Positions 47,644 to 57,564 of a stretch of DNA of 64,000 nucleotides are shown here, piece by piece. Position 1 is the first letter of the stretch. Each line of letters begins with the position of its first letter. The stretch comes from Geobacter sp. Its GTDB lineage: Bacteria > Desulfobacterota > Desulfuromonadia > Geobacterales > DSM-12255. The stretch lies in assembly GCA_009684525.1 (NCBI GenBank), contig WKKR01000005.1:229198-293197 (forward strand), written 5' to 3'. The position numbers and the translations under genes are program-made. The notes below the pieces were generated by a model. It did not search any database. It saw only the letters and a program-made list of their open reading frames with translations, and had not been told where the DNA came from.

Positions 47644-48141
47644 TTATGGCCTCCGTGCAATCGGGTACCCGGCATCGCGCCAGGCAGGAAAACCGCCGTC
47701 GAAGTAATAGACCGTGGTGTAGCCGATGGCGAGCAACTGCCTCCCCACCTCGATGCTGTCCTCGCAGGCATAGCCGCTGCAGTAGACGACCAGGGTGGCG
47801 TTCTTGGGCACACGATTGCCGAATTCGGGAATCGCCGTTGCCGTATCCATGAGCGGCAGGGAGATGGCCCCCTTGATATGGCCGCTGCCGTAGGCGACAC
47901 GGTCGCGGGAATCGATGAAGGTCGCCTCCTTGCGGTCATAGAGCTCCTTGACCTGCATGAGCCCCAGCGGCAAGGGGATTGGCGCCGATATCCCTGCGGC
48001 GGCCTTCGGCGCCTCGGAACTCTTTCCCGTCCAGGCATTCACCAGCAGCCGGTAATTCCAGGACACGCCGATCACCGCTGCCAGCGCCACCATGATTGCC
48101 ATCTCGATGGCAAGCCGCATCATCTCCTGTTTCGTTAACAT
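47644..48141 (-). CDS. Membrane-anchored rhodanese
   Basis: The 165-residue protein has one N-terminal membrane helix (MAIMVALAAVIGVSWNYRLLV) and one rhodanese domain with DSRDRVAYGSGHIKGA and catalytic Cys loop VVYCSGYACEDS. It is likely a periplasmic sulfurtransferase or persulfide carrier. The DoxX-like gene follows after 3 to 42 bp, depending on its start, implying one transcript. CCAGGAGAAG precedes the ATG. Confidence 0.88.
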   Translation of the reverse strand: MLTKQEMMRLAIEMAIMVALAAVIGVSWNYRLLVNAWTGKSSEAPKAAAGISAPIPLPLGLMQVKELYDRKEATFIDSRDRVAYGSGHIKGAISLPLMDTATAIPEFGNRVPKNATLVVYCSGYACEDSIEVGRQLLAIGYTTVYYFDGGFPAWRDAGYPIARRP

Positions 48142-48154
48142 CTTCTTCTCCTGG

Positions 48155-48277
48155 CAGGCTGTTGAAAAACAGCCATCTCGCCGCCGTCCTCGTCACTCCC
48201 TTCGTGCGGCGTAGCGCTGCTACGCCTCCTCGGTCGCTCCTGCGGGTGCGACGATCTGACTGCTTTTGAACAGCCTG
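48155..48277. repeat. Dispersed repeat-like element with imperfect terminal inverted repeats
   Basis: Ends CAGGCTGTTGAAAAACAG (48155) and CTGCTTTTGAACAGCCTG (to 48277) are imperfect inverted repeats, three mismatches in 18. The 123-bp unit has no reading frame and is internally hairpin-rich (GCGGCGTAGCGCTGCTACGCC). It looks like a MITE-like or intergenic repeat between two operons; copies elsewhere cannot be seen from one window. Confidence 0.5.
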
Positions 48278-48316
48278 AGTTTTTTGCTACGCTGAAACTT
48301 CGTTTTCAACAACCGG

Positions 48317-50707
48317 CTAGAGGTTTCGCGCCAGACGTTTCAACAGCAGCGAATTGGTAACCACCGATACCGACGAAAAGGCCATGGCCAGGCCGGCGAA
48401 TTCCGGTTTCAGGGTGATCCCCAGCGGATAATAGAGAACGCCGGCTGCAACCGGAATCCCCATGATGTTGTAAAAGAGCGCCCAGAAGAGGTTCTGCTTG
48501 ATCTTGGCCAGGGTCGCCCGACCCAGGCGGACCGCCCGCACCACGTCGTAGGGATCGCTCTTCACCAGGATCACATCCCCGGTCTCCTTTGCCACGTCCG
48601 CCCCGCCGCCGATGGCGATGCCGACGTCGGCCTGGGCAAGGGCCGGCGCATCGTTGATCCCGTCCCCCACCATTCCGACGACCCGCCCCTGCTGCTGGTA
48701 TTCCTTCACCACCTGCTGCTTCCGTTCGGGAAGCACGCCTGCCTCGAAGCGGTCGACCCCGGCTTCGCGGGCAATGGCCGCCGCCACCAGCGGGTTGTCG
48801 CCGGTAATCATGCAGGTCTCGATCCCCAGGGCCTTGAGGGCGGCAATGGTCTGCCGGGCATTCTCCTTGAGCGGGTCGCTGAAGGATGCCAGCCCCAGAA
48901 CCCTGTCATTGGCGGCAACATAAATCAGCGACTGGCCTTGGCCCGCAAGACGCTCGGCATCTGCGGCCAGCGGAGACAGGTCCATCCCGGCATCCCTGAT
49001 GAAGCGCTCGCTCCCGGCCAGGAGCTGTTCGCCCTGGAGGTTGCAGGAAACCCCGTAACCGCTTCTCTCCCGGTAGTCCGATACCGGACCGGCAGAGATA
49101 CCCCGCTGCGCGGCCCCGGCCACAGCGGCACGGGCAAGGGGATGATTAGAAGAGCCTTCCGCTGCGGCAAGCGCCATGAGCAGTTGATATTCGTCGGCCG
49201 GCGCCAGCGGCACGAGCGCGGCAAGCGTCGGCTCTCCCCTGGTCAGGGTGCCGGTCTTGTCCAGGAGCGCCACCTGCAACCCGGCGATCCGCTCCAGGGC
49301 AGAGCCCCGCTTGATCAGGATGCCGCGGGCGAGCCCCACCCCGCTGCCGACCATGATTGCCGTGGGCGTGGCAAGCCCCATGGCGCACGGGCAGGCAATG
49401 ACCACCACGGCGATGGCCAGCTTGAAGGCGAAGAGGAATTCCTGGTGCAGTGCGCCGTACCAGACCATGAAGGTGACGAGCGCCAACAGGAGGACCACCG
49501 GCACGAAAATGCCCGAGACCCGGTCGGCAAAGCGCTGGATCGGCGCCTTGTCGCTCTGGGCCTCCCGCACCATCCGGACGATCTGGGAGAGGAGCGTCGC
49601 CTCCCCTACCCTGGTCGCCCGGACCGTCAGCACGCCGGTCCGGTTGATGGTGGCACCGGTGACCATCCCCCCCGGCTCCTTCAGGATCGGGAGCGATTCC
49701 CCGGTCACCATCGCCTCGTCCACGGTGGAGGAGCCCTCCAGCACCTCACCGTCCACCGGGATCGTCTCACCGGGGCGTACCAGCACCAGGTCGCCGACCC
49801 GGACCAGGGAGGCGGCGATGTCGCGCTCTTCGCCGTCGACCACCAGCCGTGCCCGGTCCGCCTGCAAGCGGAGGAGCTTCCTGAGCGCCTCCCCGGCCTT
49901 GCCCCGTGCGCGCGCCTCCAGGTACTTGCCGAGCCGGATAAAGGCGATCAGCATGGCCGAGGTCTCGAAGAAGACCTCGCCATGACCGCCAGCCTCTCCG
50001 AGAAAGGCCCAGAGGGAATAGCCGTAGGCCGCCGAGGTTCCCAGGGCCACCAGCACATCCATGTTGGCGCTCCGGTTTTTCAGGGCGTACCAGGAGCCGC
50101 GGTAGAAGGTGAGCCCGGCACTGAACTGCACCGCAGTGGCCAGGCAGAGGTTCATCCACCCCACCGCGCGGTTGCCGTGGAGCAGCATGGTGGCCATGAT
50201 GGGGAGTGCGGCGCAGAGGCTGAAGACGAACCAGGCCCTCTCCCGCGCAAACCGCTTCGCCTCGTCGGCAGCGGCATCCTCCGCCACCGGCTGGTACCCT
50301 GCGGCCGTCACCAGGGCAAAGATGCCGGCTTGGCCCAGTTGCGCCGGGTCGTAGCGGACAAAGGCCTCTTCCTGGGAGAGATTGACCACGGCAGCGCTCA
50401 CTGCCGGGTGCTCCGAGAGCTTTTTCTCCAGGGTGGCCACGCAGGAGGCGCAATGAAGCCCCCTGACGCCGAAACGGAGCTCGCCGTCGCCGGCCAGCTC
50501 CTTGCACCCGTAACCGAGCTGTCGGACCAGTTCGGCGATTGCCTGAGCCGTGACGCGCTGATCGTCGAATTCGACGCTCAGCTCTTCCAGCGGGAAATTC
50601 ACCGTGGCCCGCTCGACGCCGGGAAGCTCCGCCAGCGACTTCTCGATCCGCGCCGCACAATTGACGCACGACATGCCGCTGACCCTAAATCTGGCCTGTC
50701 CCGCCAT
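48317..50707 (-). CDS. copA: Copper-translocating P1B-type ATPase
   Basis: The 796-residue protein has two N-terminal metal-binding domains ([10 protein letters not shown] and [10 protein letters not shown]), eight predicted helices with the transport motif [12 protein letters not shown], phosphorylation site [13 protein letters not shown] actuator loop, HP motif SSNHPLARA and hinge [13 protein letters not shown] plus two HMA domains indicates Cu(I) export. The ATG at 50707 follows GGGAGGGGACG and lies inside the end of the AI-2E-type gene (23-bp overlap). No copper regulator or chaperone gene is adjacent. Confidence 0.93.
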   Translation of the reverse strand: MAGQARFRVSGMSCVNCAARIEKSLAELPGVERATVNFPLEELSVEFDDQRVTAQAIAELVRQLGYGCKELAGDGELRFGVRGLHCASCVATLEKKLSEHPAVSAAVVNLSQEEAFVRYDPAQLGQAGIFALVTAAGYQPVAEDAAADEAKRFARERAWFVFSLCAALPIMATMLLHGNRAVGWMNLCLATAVQFSAGLTFYRGSWYALKNRSANMDVLVALGTSAAYGYSLWAFLGEAGGHGEVFFETSAMLIAFIRLGKYLEARARGKAGEALRKLLRLQADRARLVVDGEERDIAASLVRVGDLVLVRPGETIPVDGEVLEGSSTVDEAMVTGESLPILKEPGGMVTGATINRTGVLTVRATRVGEATLLSQIVRMVREAQSDKAPIQRFADRVSGIFVPVVLLLALVTFMVWYGALHQEFLFAFKLAIAVVVIACPCAMGLATPTAIMVGSGVGLARGILIKRGSALERIAGLQVALLDKTGTLTRGEPTLAALVPLAPADEYQLLMALAAAEGSSNHPLARAAVAGAAQRGISAGPVSDYRERSGYGVSCNLQGEQLLAGSERFIRDAGMDLSPLAADAERLAGQGQSLIYVAANDRVLGLASFSDPLKENARQTIAALKALGIETCMITGDNPLVAAAIAREAGVDRFEAGVLPERKQQVVKEYQQQGRVVGMVGDGINDAPALAQADVGIAIGGGADVAKETGDVILVKSDPYDVVRAVRLGRATLAKIKQNLFWALFYNIMGIPVAAGVLYYPLGITLKPEFAGLAMAFSSVSVVTNSLLLKRLARNL

Positions 50708-51743
50708 CGTCCCCTCCCAGCATGAGTCCATGGATATCTTCGCTGCAGATCTGCACCACTGCGGTGAGCGGCACTGCCAGCACCACCCCCCAGAAGCCCA
50801 TGATCTCCCCCAGTGCCATCAGGGCGAAGATCACCGCCAGCGGGTTGAGCTGCAGGGCGCTGCGCATGAGCAGCGGTTTGATCAGGGTCCCCTCGACCAC
50901 CGTATTGATGATGAAATAGACCGCGCAGACCTTGGGAATGATCATCAGGTCGCCCCCCTTCAGGTATCCGATGAGCGCCGGCGGGATGACCGCCAGCATC
51001 GCCCCGAAAAACGGGATGATGGTGGCAAACCCAGCGATCATGCCGTTCAGGATCGGGAATTCGATTCCCATGAGGTAGAGCGACAGGGAGCAGAGGATGC
51101 CGACCAGGAAGCAGTCGATGAACATGGCGTAGAGAAAGCGCTCCAGAGTGCGGTTGATCCGGTTCCCAAGCGTGGTGATCTCGTCGCGGTACCCCTCCGG
51201 CACCAGCCGCATCAACCCCTTTTTGGCGACCTCCTTGTAGTAGAGCAGGAAGAAGACCAGGATCGGCGCCAGGAGCAGGTCGAACAGGGCAAAGCCCAAT
51301 CCCTTCAACCGCTCGTACCCCTTGCCCGAGACATCGGTGGCAGCCTGGTTGAGAACCTCGACGGAGCGATCGACCAGCCAGGAGACATCCTCGGCGCTGT
51401 AATACCGGGAAAGCTCCCTCTGCCAGGAAACCGCGGCCTCCTGCAGGTTCTTCACATAGCCCGGCAGCGACAGGGTCAAGAGCTGTAGCTGCTGGCCCAC
51501 ATAGGGGATCAGGAAGAACGTCGAATAAAAGCAACCGACAACCAGAATGCCATAGAGCAGCACCAGGGAGAGGCCACGGGGAAAGCCGCGTGCTTCGAGA
51601 TATTTGAGGAGCGGATTGACGAGGTAGGCGATGGCCAGAGAAGTGAGGACTGCGGAGACGGTATGGCGCAGGAACAGGCTCGCCAGGAGCAACAGCAGAA
51701 ATGCGAATGCCCAGAAAGCGTATATCCTGCCGTGGGAGCCCAT
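50685..51743 (-). CDS. AI-2E family membrane protein
   Basis: The 352-residue protein has the layout of the TqsA/PerM family: two N-terminal helices, a long soluble segment (residues about 85-140), then the conserved block [15 protein letters not shown] and a bundle ending [28 protein letters not shown]. Members export small molecules or ions; the substrate here is unknown. It is a tandem paralogue of the next gene upstream and overlaps copA. Confidence 0.85.
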   Translation of the reverse strand: MGSHGRIYAFWAFAFLLLLLASLFLRHTVSAVLTSLAIAYLVNPLLKYLEARGFPRGLSLVLLYGILVVGCFYSTFFLIPYVGQQLQLLTLSLPGYVKNLQEAAVSWQRELSRYYSAEDVSWLVDRSVEVLNQAATDVSGKGYERLKGLGFALFDLLLAPILVFFLLYYKEVAKKGLMRLVPEGYRDEITTLGNRINRTLERFLYAMFIDCFLVGILCSLSLYLMGIEFPILNGMIAGFATIIPFFGAMLAVIPPALIGYLKGGDLMIIPKVCAVYFIINTVVEGTLIKPLLMRSALQLNPLAVIFALMALGEIMGFWGVVLAVPLTAVVQICSEDIHGLMLGGDDGGTGQI

Positions 51744-51752
51744 GGTGACCCC

Positions 51753-52790
51753 TCAGGGTTCCCGGAAGTCGCCGCTGCGAACGTGCTCGATGGTTATCTT
51801 CAGAGCAGCGGCAATGGGAATGGCCAGGAGTATCCCCCAGAACCCCATCAGTTCGCCCAGCGCCATGACGAAGATAATGGTGACCAGGGGGTTGAGGTTC
51901 ATCGCCTCCTTGAAGACCAGCGGCTTGATCAGGTAGCCCTCGATGAAATAGATGATGGAAAAGGCGGCAATGACCTTCAACAGGGCCACGCCGCTCTGGA
52001 ACTTGACATAGGCGAAGAAGAGCGGCGGTATGGTGGCAATGATCACGCCGATGAAGGGGAGGATAGAGGCAGCTCCTGCAAAGAGGCCGTTGAGAATAGC
52101 GTAGTCAACGTCCAGGATGTAGAGGGCAATCGCCGACAACACGGCAACGATGAGTGACACGATCAGCTGGCCGCGGATGTACCCCCCCACGCTCCGGTTG
52201 ATCTCGTTGCCGATCTGGAGGATCAGATCCCGCCGCAAGGGGGGGAACCACCTGAGCAGCTCGCGTTTGATCGCCTCCTTGTAATAGAGCATGAAGAAGA
52301 CCAGGATCGGCGCGAGCATGAGGTTGAACAGGTTGAAGGCGACCCGCGAAGCCGCGACATAGACCCCGGCACCGAATTTCCCGGTTACCTTGTCCAGGTT
52401 CCCGGAGAAGGAATCGATGAGCCACTGCCACTCTGCCGCGCCGTAGACCGGCGTGTAGCGGTGTTTGAGCTCCAGGGACATGGATTTCAGCTTCTGCAGG
52501 TAGAGGGGGAGATTGTGCAGCAGGTCCTGCCAGCGACCGGTGAGGAACGGAACCAGGAAGGCGAAAAAGAAGACCGAAAAGATCGCCAGAATGGCATAGA
52601 GGATGATGATCCCCACGATGCGCCGCTGGCCGCGCCGCTCGATCCCCACCACGATCGGGTCGAGCAGGTAGGCGAACACAAAGGAGAGGAGGAAGCACGA
52701 GAGCGTGTGCTTCATGGAATAGCCGGCGATCACCGCAAAGGCGATCCCCAGCAGTACGGCGGTCCACCTGGTTACTGCGTTGATCCCCAT
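51753..52790 (-). CDS. AI-2E family membrane protein, tandem paralogue
   Basis: This 345-residue protein has the same plan as its neighbour, with [23 protein letters not shown] and LNPLVTIIFVMALGELMGFWGILLAIPI. The two probably arose by duplication, yet identity is moderate, so they may form a heteromer. GGGAGCAGATG before the ATG at 52790 favours this over an ATG one codon earlier. It heads the operon that continues into copA. Confidence 0.85.
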   Translation of the reverse strand: MGINAVTRWTAVLLGIAFAVIAGYSMKHTLSCFLLSFVFAYLLDPIVVGIERRGQRRIVGIIILYAILAIFSVFFFAFLVPFLTGRWQDLLHNLPLYLQKLKSMSLELKHRYTPVYGAAEWQWLIDSFSGNLDKVTGKFGAGVYVAASRVAFNLFNLMLAPILVFFMLYYKEAIKRELLRWFPPLRRDLILQIGNEINRSVGGYIRGQLIVSLIVAVLSAIALYILDVDYAILNGLFAGAASILPFIGVIIATIPPLFFAYVKFQSGVALLKVIAAFSIIYFIEGYLIKPLVFKEAMNLNPLVTIIFVMALGELMGFWGILLAIPIAAALKITIEHVRSGDFREP

Positions 52791-52836
52791 CATCTGCTCC
52801 CTGATGCATCATCAGCAACGGCCATGCGCCGCAGCA

Positions 52837-53262
52837 TCACAGTATATCACTTTCGAAGATGTCGTGCTCTTCCAGCCAGCGTTTGATCCGCTCGGAGAGA
52901 TGCGACTCCCGCAGGGCCTCCAGGTGATCCATCTCGTCGGGGTAGAAGGAGAGGATCTCCTCCACCTTGCCATAGGGGAGCTTGCCGGCATAGGCACGGG
53001 TGAGCATGTCGCGCAGGTGGGGGTTGTCGATCTCCTGGATGAACTGGTAGAGCAGCAGCCTCTCCTGCTCGTAATCGAAACCCGGTATCGACAGGTACTG
53101 GTCGCTGTTCTCCGCAACCTCCTGCCAGAAACCCTCGTCGTCATAATCCGCCGGCACGAGATATATCTCGCCGGAAAGCCGGTCCAGAAGGTAGACCAGT
53201 TCCGGGTCCCGGTTCTCGAAGGCATCCAGGAGCTCTTCCCAGATAATGTCCACATCACGCAT
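52837..53262 (-). CDS. UPF0158 family protein
   Basis: The 141-residue acidic protein matches UPF0158 in its opening (IIWEELLDAFENRDPELVYLLDRLSGEI) and in the segment FIQEIDNPHLRDMLTRAYAGKLPYGKVEEILS. Function is unknown. The ATG at 53262 is placed at the beginning of conserved sequence, but its ribosome site is weak. It is divergent from the lpxH-like gene. Confidence 0.8.
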   Translation of the reverse strand: MRDVDIIWEELLDAFENRDPELVYLLDRLSGEIYLVPADYDDEGFWQEVAENSDQYLSIPGFDYEQERLLLYQFIQEIDNPHLRDMLTRAYAGKLPYGKVEEILSFYPDEMDHLEALRESHLSERIKRWLEEHDIFESDIL

Positions 53263-53334
53263 CACGCCCAACGGCACTCTCTCCCGCAATGTCTCATCCG
53301 GTGTTTCCGGATGGGCACTCTTTTCTCCCCGGCC

Positions 53335-53363
53335 TTTACCTGCGAGGGCTTTTTCGTTATAGT
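53335..53363 (+). promoter_or_regulatory. Promoter of the lpxH-like gene, possibly leaderless transcript
   Basis: TTTACC (53335-53340) and TATAGT (53358-53363) are 17 bp apart. The ATG at 53370 begins seven bases after the -10 box, where transcription itself should start, and no ribosome site is visible. Confidence 0.55.
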
Positions 53364-53369
53364 GTGGCA

Positions 53370-54092
53370 ATGCGTTCACTCTTCATCGCCGATGCCCACC
53401 TGGAGCGGGAGTCAGATCCCGCCTACCGGGCCATGCTCCGCTTCCTCGCCGAATCGCGCGGCACCACCGGGACCCTGTATATCCTGGGAGATTTCTTCGA
53501 GTTCTGGATCGGCTATCCGACCGTCCCCTTCACCCACTACCTGCCAGTGCTGGAGGCGCTACGGCAGCTTGCCGACAGCGGCACCGCAATCGTCTTCTTC
53601 GAAGGCAACCACGACTTCCACATGGGTCCCTTCTTCACCGATACCCTGCGGGCACGGGTCTTTCCGGGACCGGCCGCCATGACCCTGGACGGGCGCCGGG
53701 CCTATCTCTGCCATGGCGACCAGGTCAATGCCAAAGACATCCCCTCCCGCCTTTTGCGCGGCATCCTCCACTCACCCCTGACCCGCTGGCTCACCCACGT
53801 GGTGCCGCCGGGAGTGGCGGGAACCATTGCCGAACGGATGGGACGGTCGGGGAGACAGAATCTGCACTACAAGGGAGAAAACCCTGCCTGTCGGACGATT
53901 CTCCGGGATTTTGCCGCACAACGCTTTGCCGACGGGTACGAGCTGGTCATCACCGGCCATTTCCACCTGCCGTTCACGGAACCTGCGCCGGACGGGTCGG
54001 GAAAACTGCTGGTCTCGCTCGGTGATTGGGCCACCCGCTTGTCTTACGCGGAGATGGTGGATGGGGAGATCACGCTTCAGACCTTCCGCTGA
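53370..54092 (+). CDS. lpxH: UDP-2,3-diacylglucosamine diphosphatase-like hydrolase
   Basis: The 240-residue calcineurin-like phosphoesterase shows the metal-binding motifs FIADAHLE (DxH), LGDFFEFWIG, FEGNHDFHMG (GNHD), LCHGDQVN and TGHFHLPF, in the order of LpxH. It cleaves UDP-2,3-diacylglucosamine to lipid X in lipid A synthesis. Its end overlaps the convergent gene at 54070 by 23 bp. A related phosphatase of the same family without the lipid A role cannot be excluded. Confidence 0.85.
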   Translation: MRSLFIADAHLERESDPAYRAMLRFLAESRGTTGTLYILGDFFEFWIGYPTVPFTHYLPVLEALRQLADSGTAIVFFEGNHDFHMGPFFTDTLRARVFPGPAAMTLDGRRAYLCHGDQVNAKDIPSRLLRGILHSPLTRWLTHVVPPGVAGTIAERMGRSGRQNLHYKGENPACRTILRDFAAQRFADGYELVITGHFHLPFTEPAPDGSGKLLVSLGDWATRLSYAEMVDGEITLQTFR

Positions 54093-54336
54093 CCTCGACA
54101 GGGGCGGCAGCCAGCCCGAACAGCCGCAGGTAGTTCGCTACCCGCTCATCCAGCGTCGGTGCCGTTATCAGACCGCACAGGTCGTCGGGACGGTAGCTGG
54201 CGCAGACAGCAGGCCTCGTTGCATAGATGTCGCAGAGCCCGGTGGGGAGCAGGTGCCGACATCGCTCACCCAGTGGTTTGTCCAGAGCCGAGATATCCGG
54301 TGCCACGCAACAGGTCCCGCATTGCCGGCATGCCAT
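54070..54336 (-). CDS. Small YkgJ-family cysteine cluster protein
   Basis: The 88-residue protein has the minimal YkgJ pattern: CRQCGTCCVAPDISALD at the start, then CRHLLPTGLCDIYATRPAVCASY. It should bind a metal or Fe-S cluster. GGGAGGGCACG precedes the ATG. Its last 23 bp overlap the end of the lpxH-like gene on the opposite strand. Confidence 0.8.
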   Translation of the reverse strand: MACRQCGTCCVAPDISALDKPLGERCRHLLPTGLCDIYATRPAVCASYRPDDLCGLITAPTLDERVANYLRLFGLAAAPVEVSGRSEA

Positions 54337-54358
54337 CGTGCCCTCCCGTGGAACCGGG

Positions 54359-55711
54359 TTACTTGAAAAACGCCTCTAGCGCCTGCTCGCCCAAAAGCGA
54401 AGCCTTTATCCGCCACTTCTCGCCATTGACGATGAGGGCAGCCAGAGCTATCTGCGGGTCATCGATGGGCGCATAGGCGGCAAACCAGCTGTAATGGCCG
54501 GGCGGATCGGTCCCGTTGATGGAGCCGGTCTTGGCGGCAATATCCACGGCGGCGAGCTTCGGCCGGCCCCGACGGTCGCGGAACACCTTGCGCGACGTCC
54601 CCTGGCTCACGGTGGTGGACATCATCGTTGCCAGCTGGTCGGCGGTTTCAGGCGAAACCACGCGCCGCACCGGTTTCGCCTGGTCGCTGAAGAGGATCTT
54701 CCCCTTGCTGCCGCGGATCTCGTCTGCCAGCATCGGCTGCAGCATCATACCCTTGTTGGCGATAGCCGCCATCATCAGGGCGGCATAGAACGGTGAGATC
54801 TTCACGTCGCGACAGAGGCCGGCCCCCATCCGTTTCAGCTCGCCATCGTCCTGGGGCGTCACACTGCTGCAGGGAGTGATGGGGGTTCCGGGAAAAAGGA
54901 GCTGATTGAAGCCGAACCGCTCCATCCCCTGCATGATCCCTTCCTTCCCCACCACATCGCCGGCCAGACGGCCGAACAACGGATTCACCGACTTCCCCAT
55001 GGCCATGGTCAGGCTCATCTCCTGATTGCCGCGCCGGTTCCCCACCGACCAGTAACGGGGGTTTTCGGACGTCAGCCCGCCTCGGAATGGAAGAACGGTC
55101 TGCGGGGTCACCTTCCGCTGCTCCAGGGCAGCCGAAGCCGTGATGATCTTGAAGAGCGAGGCCATGGGATAGAGGTTGTAGGGAGCCTGGGCCTGCCAGG
55201 CCGAGTCTTTCTCCGAGTGGGCGGCCAGCGCAAGGATACGGCCGCTCTTGGGCTCGACAGCCACAAAGACCCCGTATGGGACCCGATATTCAGCCATGAC
55301 CGCCTTGACACGCGCCTGCAGCTCGGGGTTGATGGCATAGACCACGGTCGTGCCGTCCTGCAGCGGCGCCAGCAGCCGTTCCCCGTCAAGCTTAGCCGAC
55401 GGGAGCGATTCATTGGCAAGTCGGAACGACTGTGCGAAATCCAGCTCCCCCCGGAGAGCCGTCGGACGGACAGAGCGGGCACTTACACTGGAGATGGCGT
55501 TTTTGGCCGACACCAGCAGATGAAACAGGGGATAGGCGGCAATCAGGCATGCCAGCAGCGGCAAAAGCACCTTGAGCCGGCGACGGCGCTCCGGTGTTTC
55601 AGGGGCGGGTCGCCTGAAGGCGTTCCGCGGGGCATGCTGCTTGCGCCCCAGGGGGATGATCCGCCTGAACCGTCCGGTATGTTTGGTTGTAATATGTTTT
55701 ATGTCCTGCAT
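54359..55711 (-). CDS. Penicillin-binding protein, transpeptidase domain
   Basis: The 450-residue protein has a basic cytoplasmic start, one membrane anchor (LLPLLACLIAAYPLFHLLV) and a class B-like transpeptidase domain with SxxK in MASLFKII, SxN in GKSVNPLF and KTG in AAKTGSINGT. It is shorter than FtsI or MrdA and lacks a clear dimerisation domain, so it may be an accessory cross-linking enzyme or a YbgA/PbpX-like form. The start is uncertain (55711 or 55747), since neither has a good ribosome site. Confidence 0.8.
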   Translation of the reverse strand: MQDIKHITTKHTGRFRRIIPLGRKQHAPRNAFRRPAPETPERRRRLKVLLPLLACLIAAYPLFHLLVSAKNAISSVSARSVRPTALRGELDFAQSFRLANESLPSAKLDGERLLAPLQDGTTVVYAINPELQARVKAVMAEYRVPYGVFVAVEPKSGRILALAAHSEKDSAWQAQAPYNLYPMASLFKIITASAALEQRKVTPQTVLPFRGGLTSENPRYWSVGNRRGNQEMSLTMAMGKSVNPLFGRLAGDVVGKEGIMQGMERFGFNQLLFPGTPITPCSSVTPQDDGELKRMGAGLCRDVKISPFYAALMMAAIANKGMMLQPMLADEIRGSKGKILFSDQAKPVRRVVSPETADQLATMMSTTVSQGTSRKVFRDRRGRPKLAAVDIAAKTGSINGTDPPGHYSWFAAYAPIDDPQIALAALIVNGEKWRIKASLLGEQALEAFFK

Positions 55712-55788
55712 GGGCCTAGGTGATGTGTTGCCAGCCGGTATCGACATGGGCAGGAATAACGAGCTTCAGGCTGAGCGGAAGTTGAGGC

Positions 55789-55818
55789 ACTATATGTCAT
55801 TTGACGCAGGGTTGTCAA
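55789..55818 (-). promoter_or_regulatory. Promoter of the transpeptidase gene
   Basis: On the minus strand TTGACA (55818-55813) and TATAGT (55794-55789) are 18 bp apart. The -35 box overlaps the stop codon of the YihY gene upstream. Confidence 0.55.
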
Positions 55819-57179
55819 TGCTGTCGGCTCTCCAGCTCTCCTGCGCTGCCGTCAGCGGAAAGCCGGGCAAGGTCGCGCAGGGTCATGCCGGCAAGCAGCT
55901 GCCCGGTCCCCTGCTGCAGCCGCTCCATGAGCCGCGAAACCGCATCCTCCCCCTGGGCGCCGAACTCCCCGGAGCACCCCTCCCCCCCATACTCGCGCAG
56001 GGCCGCCAGGACGTCACTAACCAGGACCCGGTCGATATCTCGGCCGGGCAGATAGGTCTTCGGCTCACCGGCACCTTCGGCCAGCATACCCCGTGAAGCA
56101 TAGAACGAGAGCAGCCCGCGCACGGTCCGGGCCGGTACGTCCAGCTCTTCTGCCAGCTCCTCCTCGTTCGGGGGCGGATCGCCCGCCACGAAGACCGCCG
56201 CGATCCTCCTCAAGAGCGACAGGGCAAGATACTCGTGCAGGGAATGACTGGAGCAGAGCCGCAGCCCCCCCCGCCACCCGCGCAGGGTCTGATGGGCGCA
56301 GACCACCTCGCCGCCGAAGAGGATGATAGTCCAGCTGGTGTAGACCCAGACCATGATCAGTGGGACCAGGGCCAGCGTCCCGTAGATGGCGTTGTAGCGG
56401 GCAACTCCCACCTGGAAGTGGATATAGCCCCACTGGGCAAGCTGCCAGATGGTACCGGCAAATATGCCGCCGACCAGCGCCGACCTGAACCTGACCTTGG
56501 TGTTGGGAATGAAGATGTAGAAGCAGATCAGGGCCAGCCAGACAATCAGATAGGGGATCAGCCGGAAGACAACGAGCAGGAGATCGCCCAGGAATTCGAT
56601 GGAGAGGACCCAGCGGACCAGGACCTGGCTCTGCAGGCTGGTGGTGATGCTGGTGGCGGCAAGCAGCAGAAGCGGCGCCACCAGGGAGACGCTCAGATAG
56701 TCGGAAAACTTGCGATGCAGGGAACGGGTCTCGCTAACCCCCCAGATGCCGTTGAAGGCCTCTTCCATGGAGGCGAACAGGGAAACCACCGTCACGATGA
56801 GGGAAATGAGCCCGATGGCGCCCAGCGAGGTCATGTTGGTGTTGTTGATGTAGTGGATGATCTTGCTGACCGCAACCTCGGAGCCGGCTGCGACCTGGTC
56901 GAGAAGGAGCGGCTCAAGACGGTTCTGGACGCCGAACCCCTTGAGCAGCGAAAAGGCAAGGGCGAGAAACGGGACCAGGGAGAGGATGGTGGTGAAGCTT
57001 AAGGCCGATGCCTCCAGCAGACAGCGATCCGCCATGAAGTCCTTGGCAGCGACAACGAGAATCTGGATGCCTTTCAACAGCTGGCGTCTGATTCCGCTGC
57101 AGGAGGCTGGCTCGCATTCACCCAGAGGGGGCGGAAGCAGCCGCTTCAGCAAACTGCCGATCGTCTCGTGTCCGATCAT
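55815..57179 (-). CDS. YihY/BrkB-family membrane protein
   Basis: The 454-residue protein has the six-helix YihY domain (LLEASALSFTTILSLVPFLALAFSLLK, NAIYGTLALVPLIMVWVYTSWTIILFGGEV), followed by a cytoplasmic C-terminal extension of about 150 residues with a winged-helix-like part (EEELAEELDVPARTVRGLLSFY). Members are sometimes called ribonuclease BN, wrongly; function is uncertain. GGGAGGTGGC before 57179 decides the start. Confidence 0.85.
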   Translation of the reverse strand: MIGHETIGSLLKRLLPPPLGECEPASCSGIRRQLLKGIQILVVAAKDFMADRCLLEASALSFTTILSLVPFLALAFSLLKGFGVQNRLEPLLLDQVAAGSEVAVSKIIHYINNTNMTSLGAIGLISLIVTVVSLFASMEEAFNGIWGVSETRSLHRKFSDYLSVSLVAPLLLLAATSITTSLQSQVLVRWVLSIEFLGDLLLVVFRLIPYLIVWLALICFYIFIPNTKVRFRSALVGGIFAGTIWQLAQWGYIHFQVGVARYNAIYGTLALVPLIMVWVYTSWTIILFGGEVVCAHQTLRGWRGGLRLCSSHSLHEYLALSLLRRIAAVFVAGDPPPNEEELAEELDVPARTVRGLLSFYASRGMLAEGAGEPKTYLPGRDIDRVLVSDVLAALREYGGEGCSGEFGAQGEDAVSRLMERLQQGTGQLLAGMTLRDLARLSADGSAGELESRQH

Positions 57180-57198
57180 GCCACCTCCCGACATCTAC

Positions 57199-57226
57199 GA
57201 AAAAGGGGCGCACAGCCGTGCGCCCC
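57199..57226 (-). terminator. Intrinsic terminator
   Basis: GGGGCGCAC and GTGCGCCCC form a 9-bp stem around AGCC; the T run is on the minus strand and follows the YtxH gene. Confidence 0.85.
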
Positions 57227-57249
57227 TCCGGAACAGATTCCGTCCGCAA

Positions 57250-57564
57250 TCATGCATCCTTGTATTTTTCCCGCTCGCGGTCCATCGCCTCTTTGCCCGC
57301 CTCGATGGCCGACGCGAGGATCGATTTTTTCTCCTGGAGGATCTCCTTGCCATCCTCTAGCGTGGTCTTGATCTTGTCCTGGGCCTCGCTGACATATTCC
57401 TTGATCTTGTCGACCGCATCCTCGGTGAGACCGGTTATCTTCGCACGTATCTCCTTGCCGCTCTTGGGTGCTACCAGAAGCGCCACGCCGGCACCGACGG
57501 CGGCACCCGCGAGAAAGGACAGCAGTACGGCTCCTGTGCTGCTTCCATTGTCATTGTTTGCCAT
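57250..57564 (-). CDS. YtxH-domain protein
   Basis: The 104-residue protein has one N-terminal glycine-rich membrane segment (LLSFLAGAAVGAGVALLVAP) with the YtxH signature APKSGKEIRAKI directly after it, and a long charged helix. The family is associated with envelope stress; the mechanism is unknown. AAAGGAGGGGAAACAAC precedes the ATG. It overlaps the DUF948 gene by 14 bp. Confidence 0.88.
   Translation of the reverse strand: MANNDNGSSTGAVLLSFLAGAAVGAGVALLVAPKSGKEIRAKITGLTEDAVDKIKEYVSEAQDKIKTTLEDGKEILQEKKSILASAIEAGKEAMDREREKYKDA

Noticed and set aside
48938..50725. 595-codon plus-strand frame opposite copA
   Set aside because: Antisense shadow of an unambiguous P-type ATPase.
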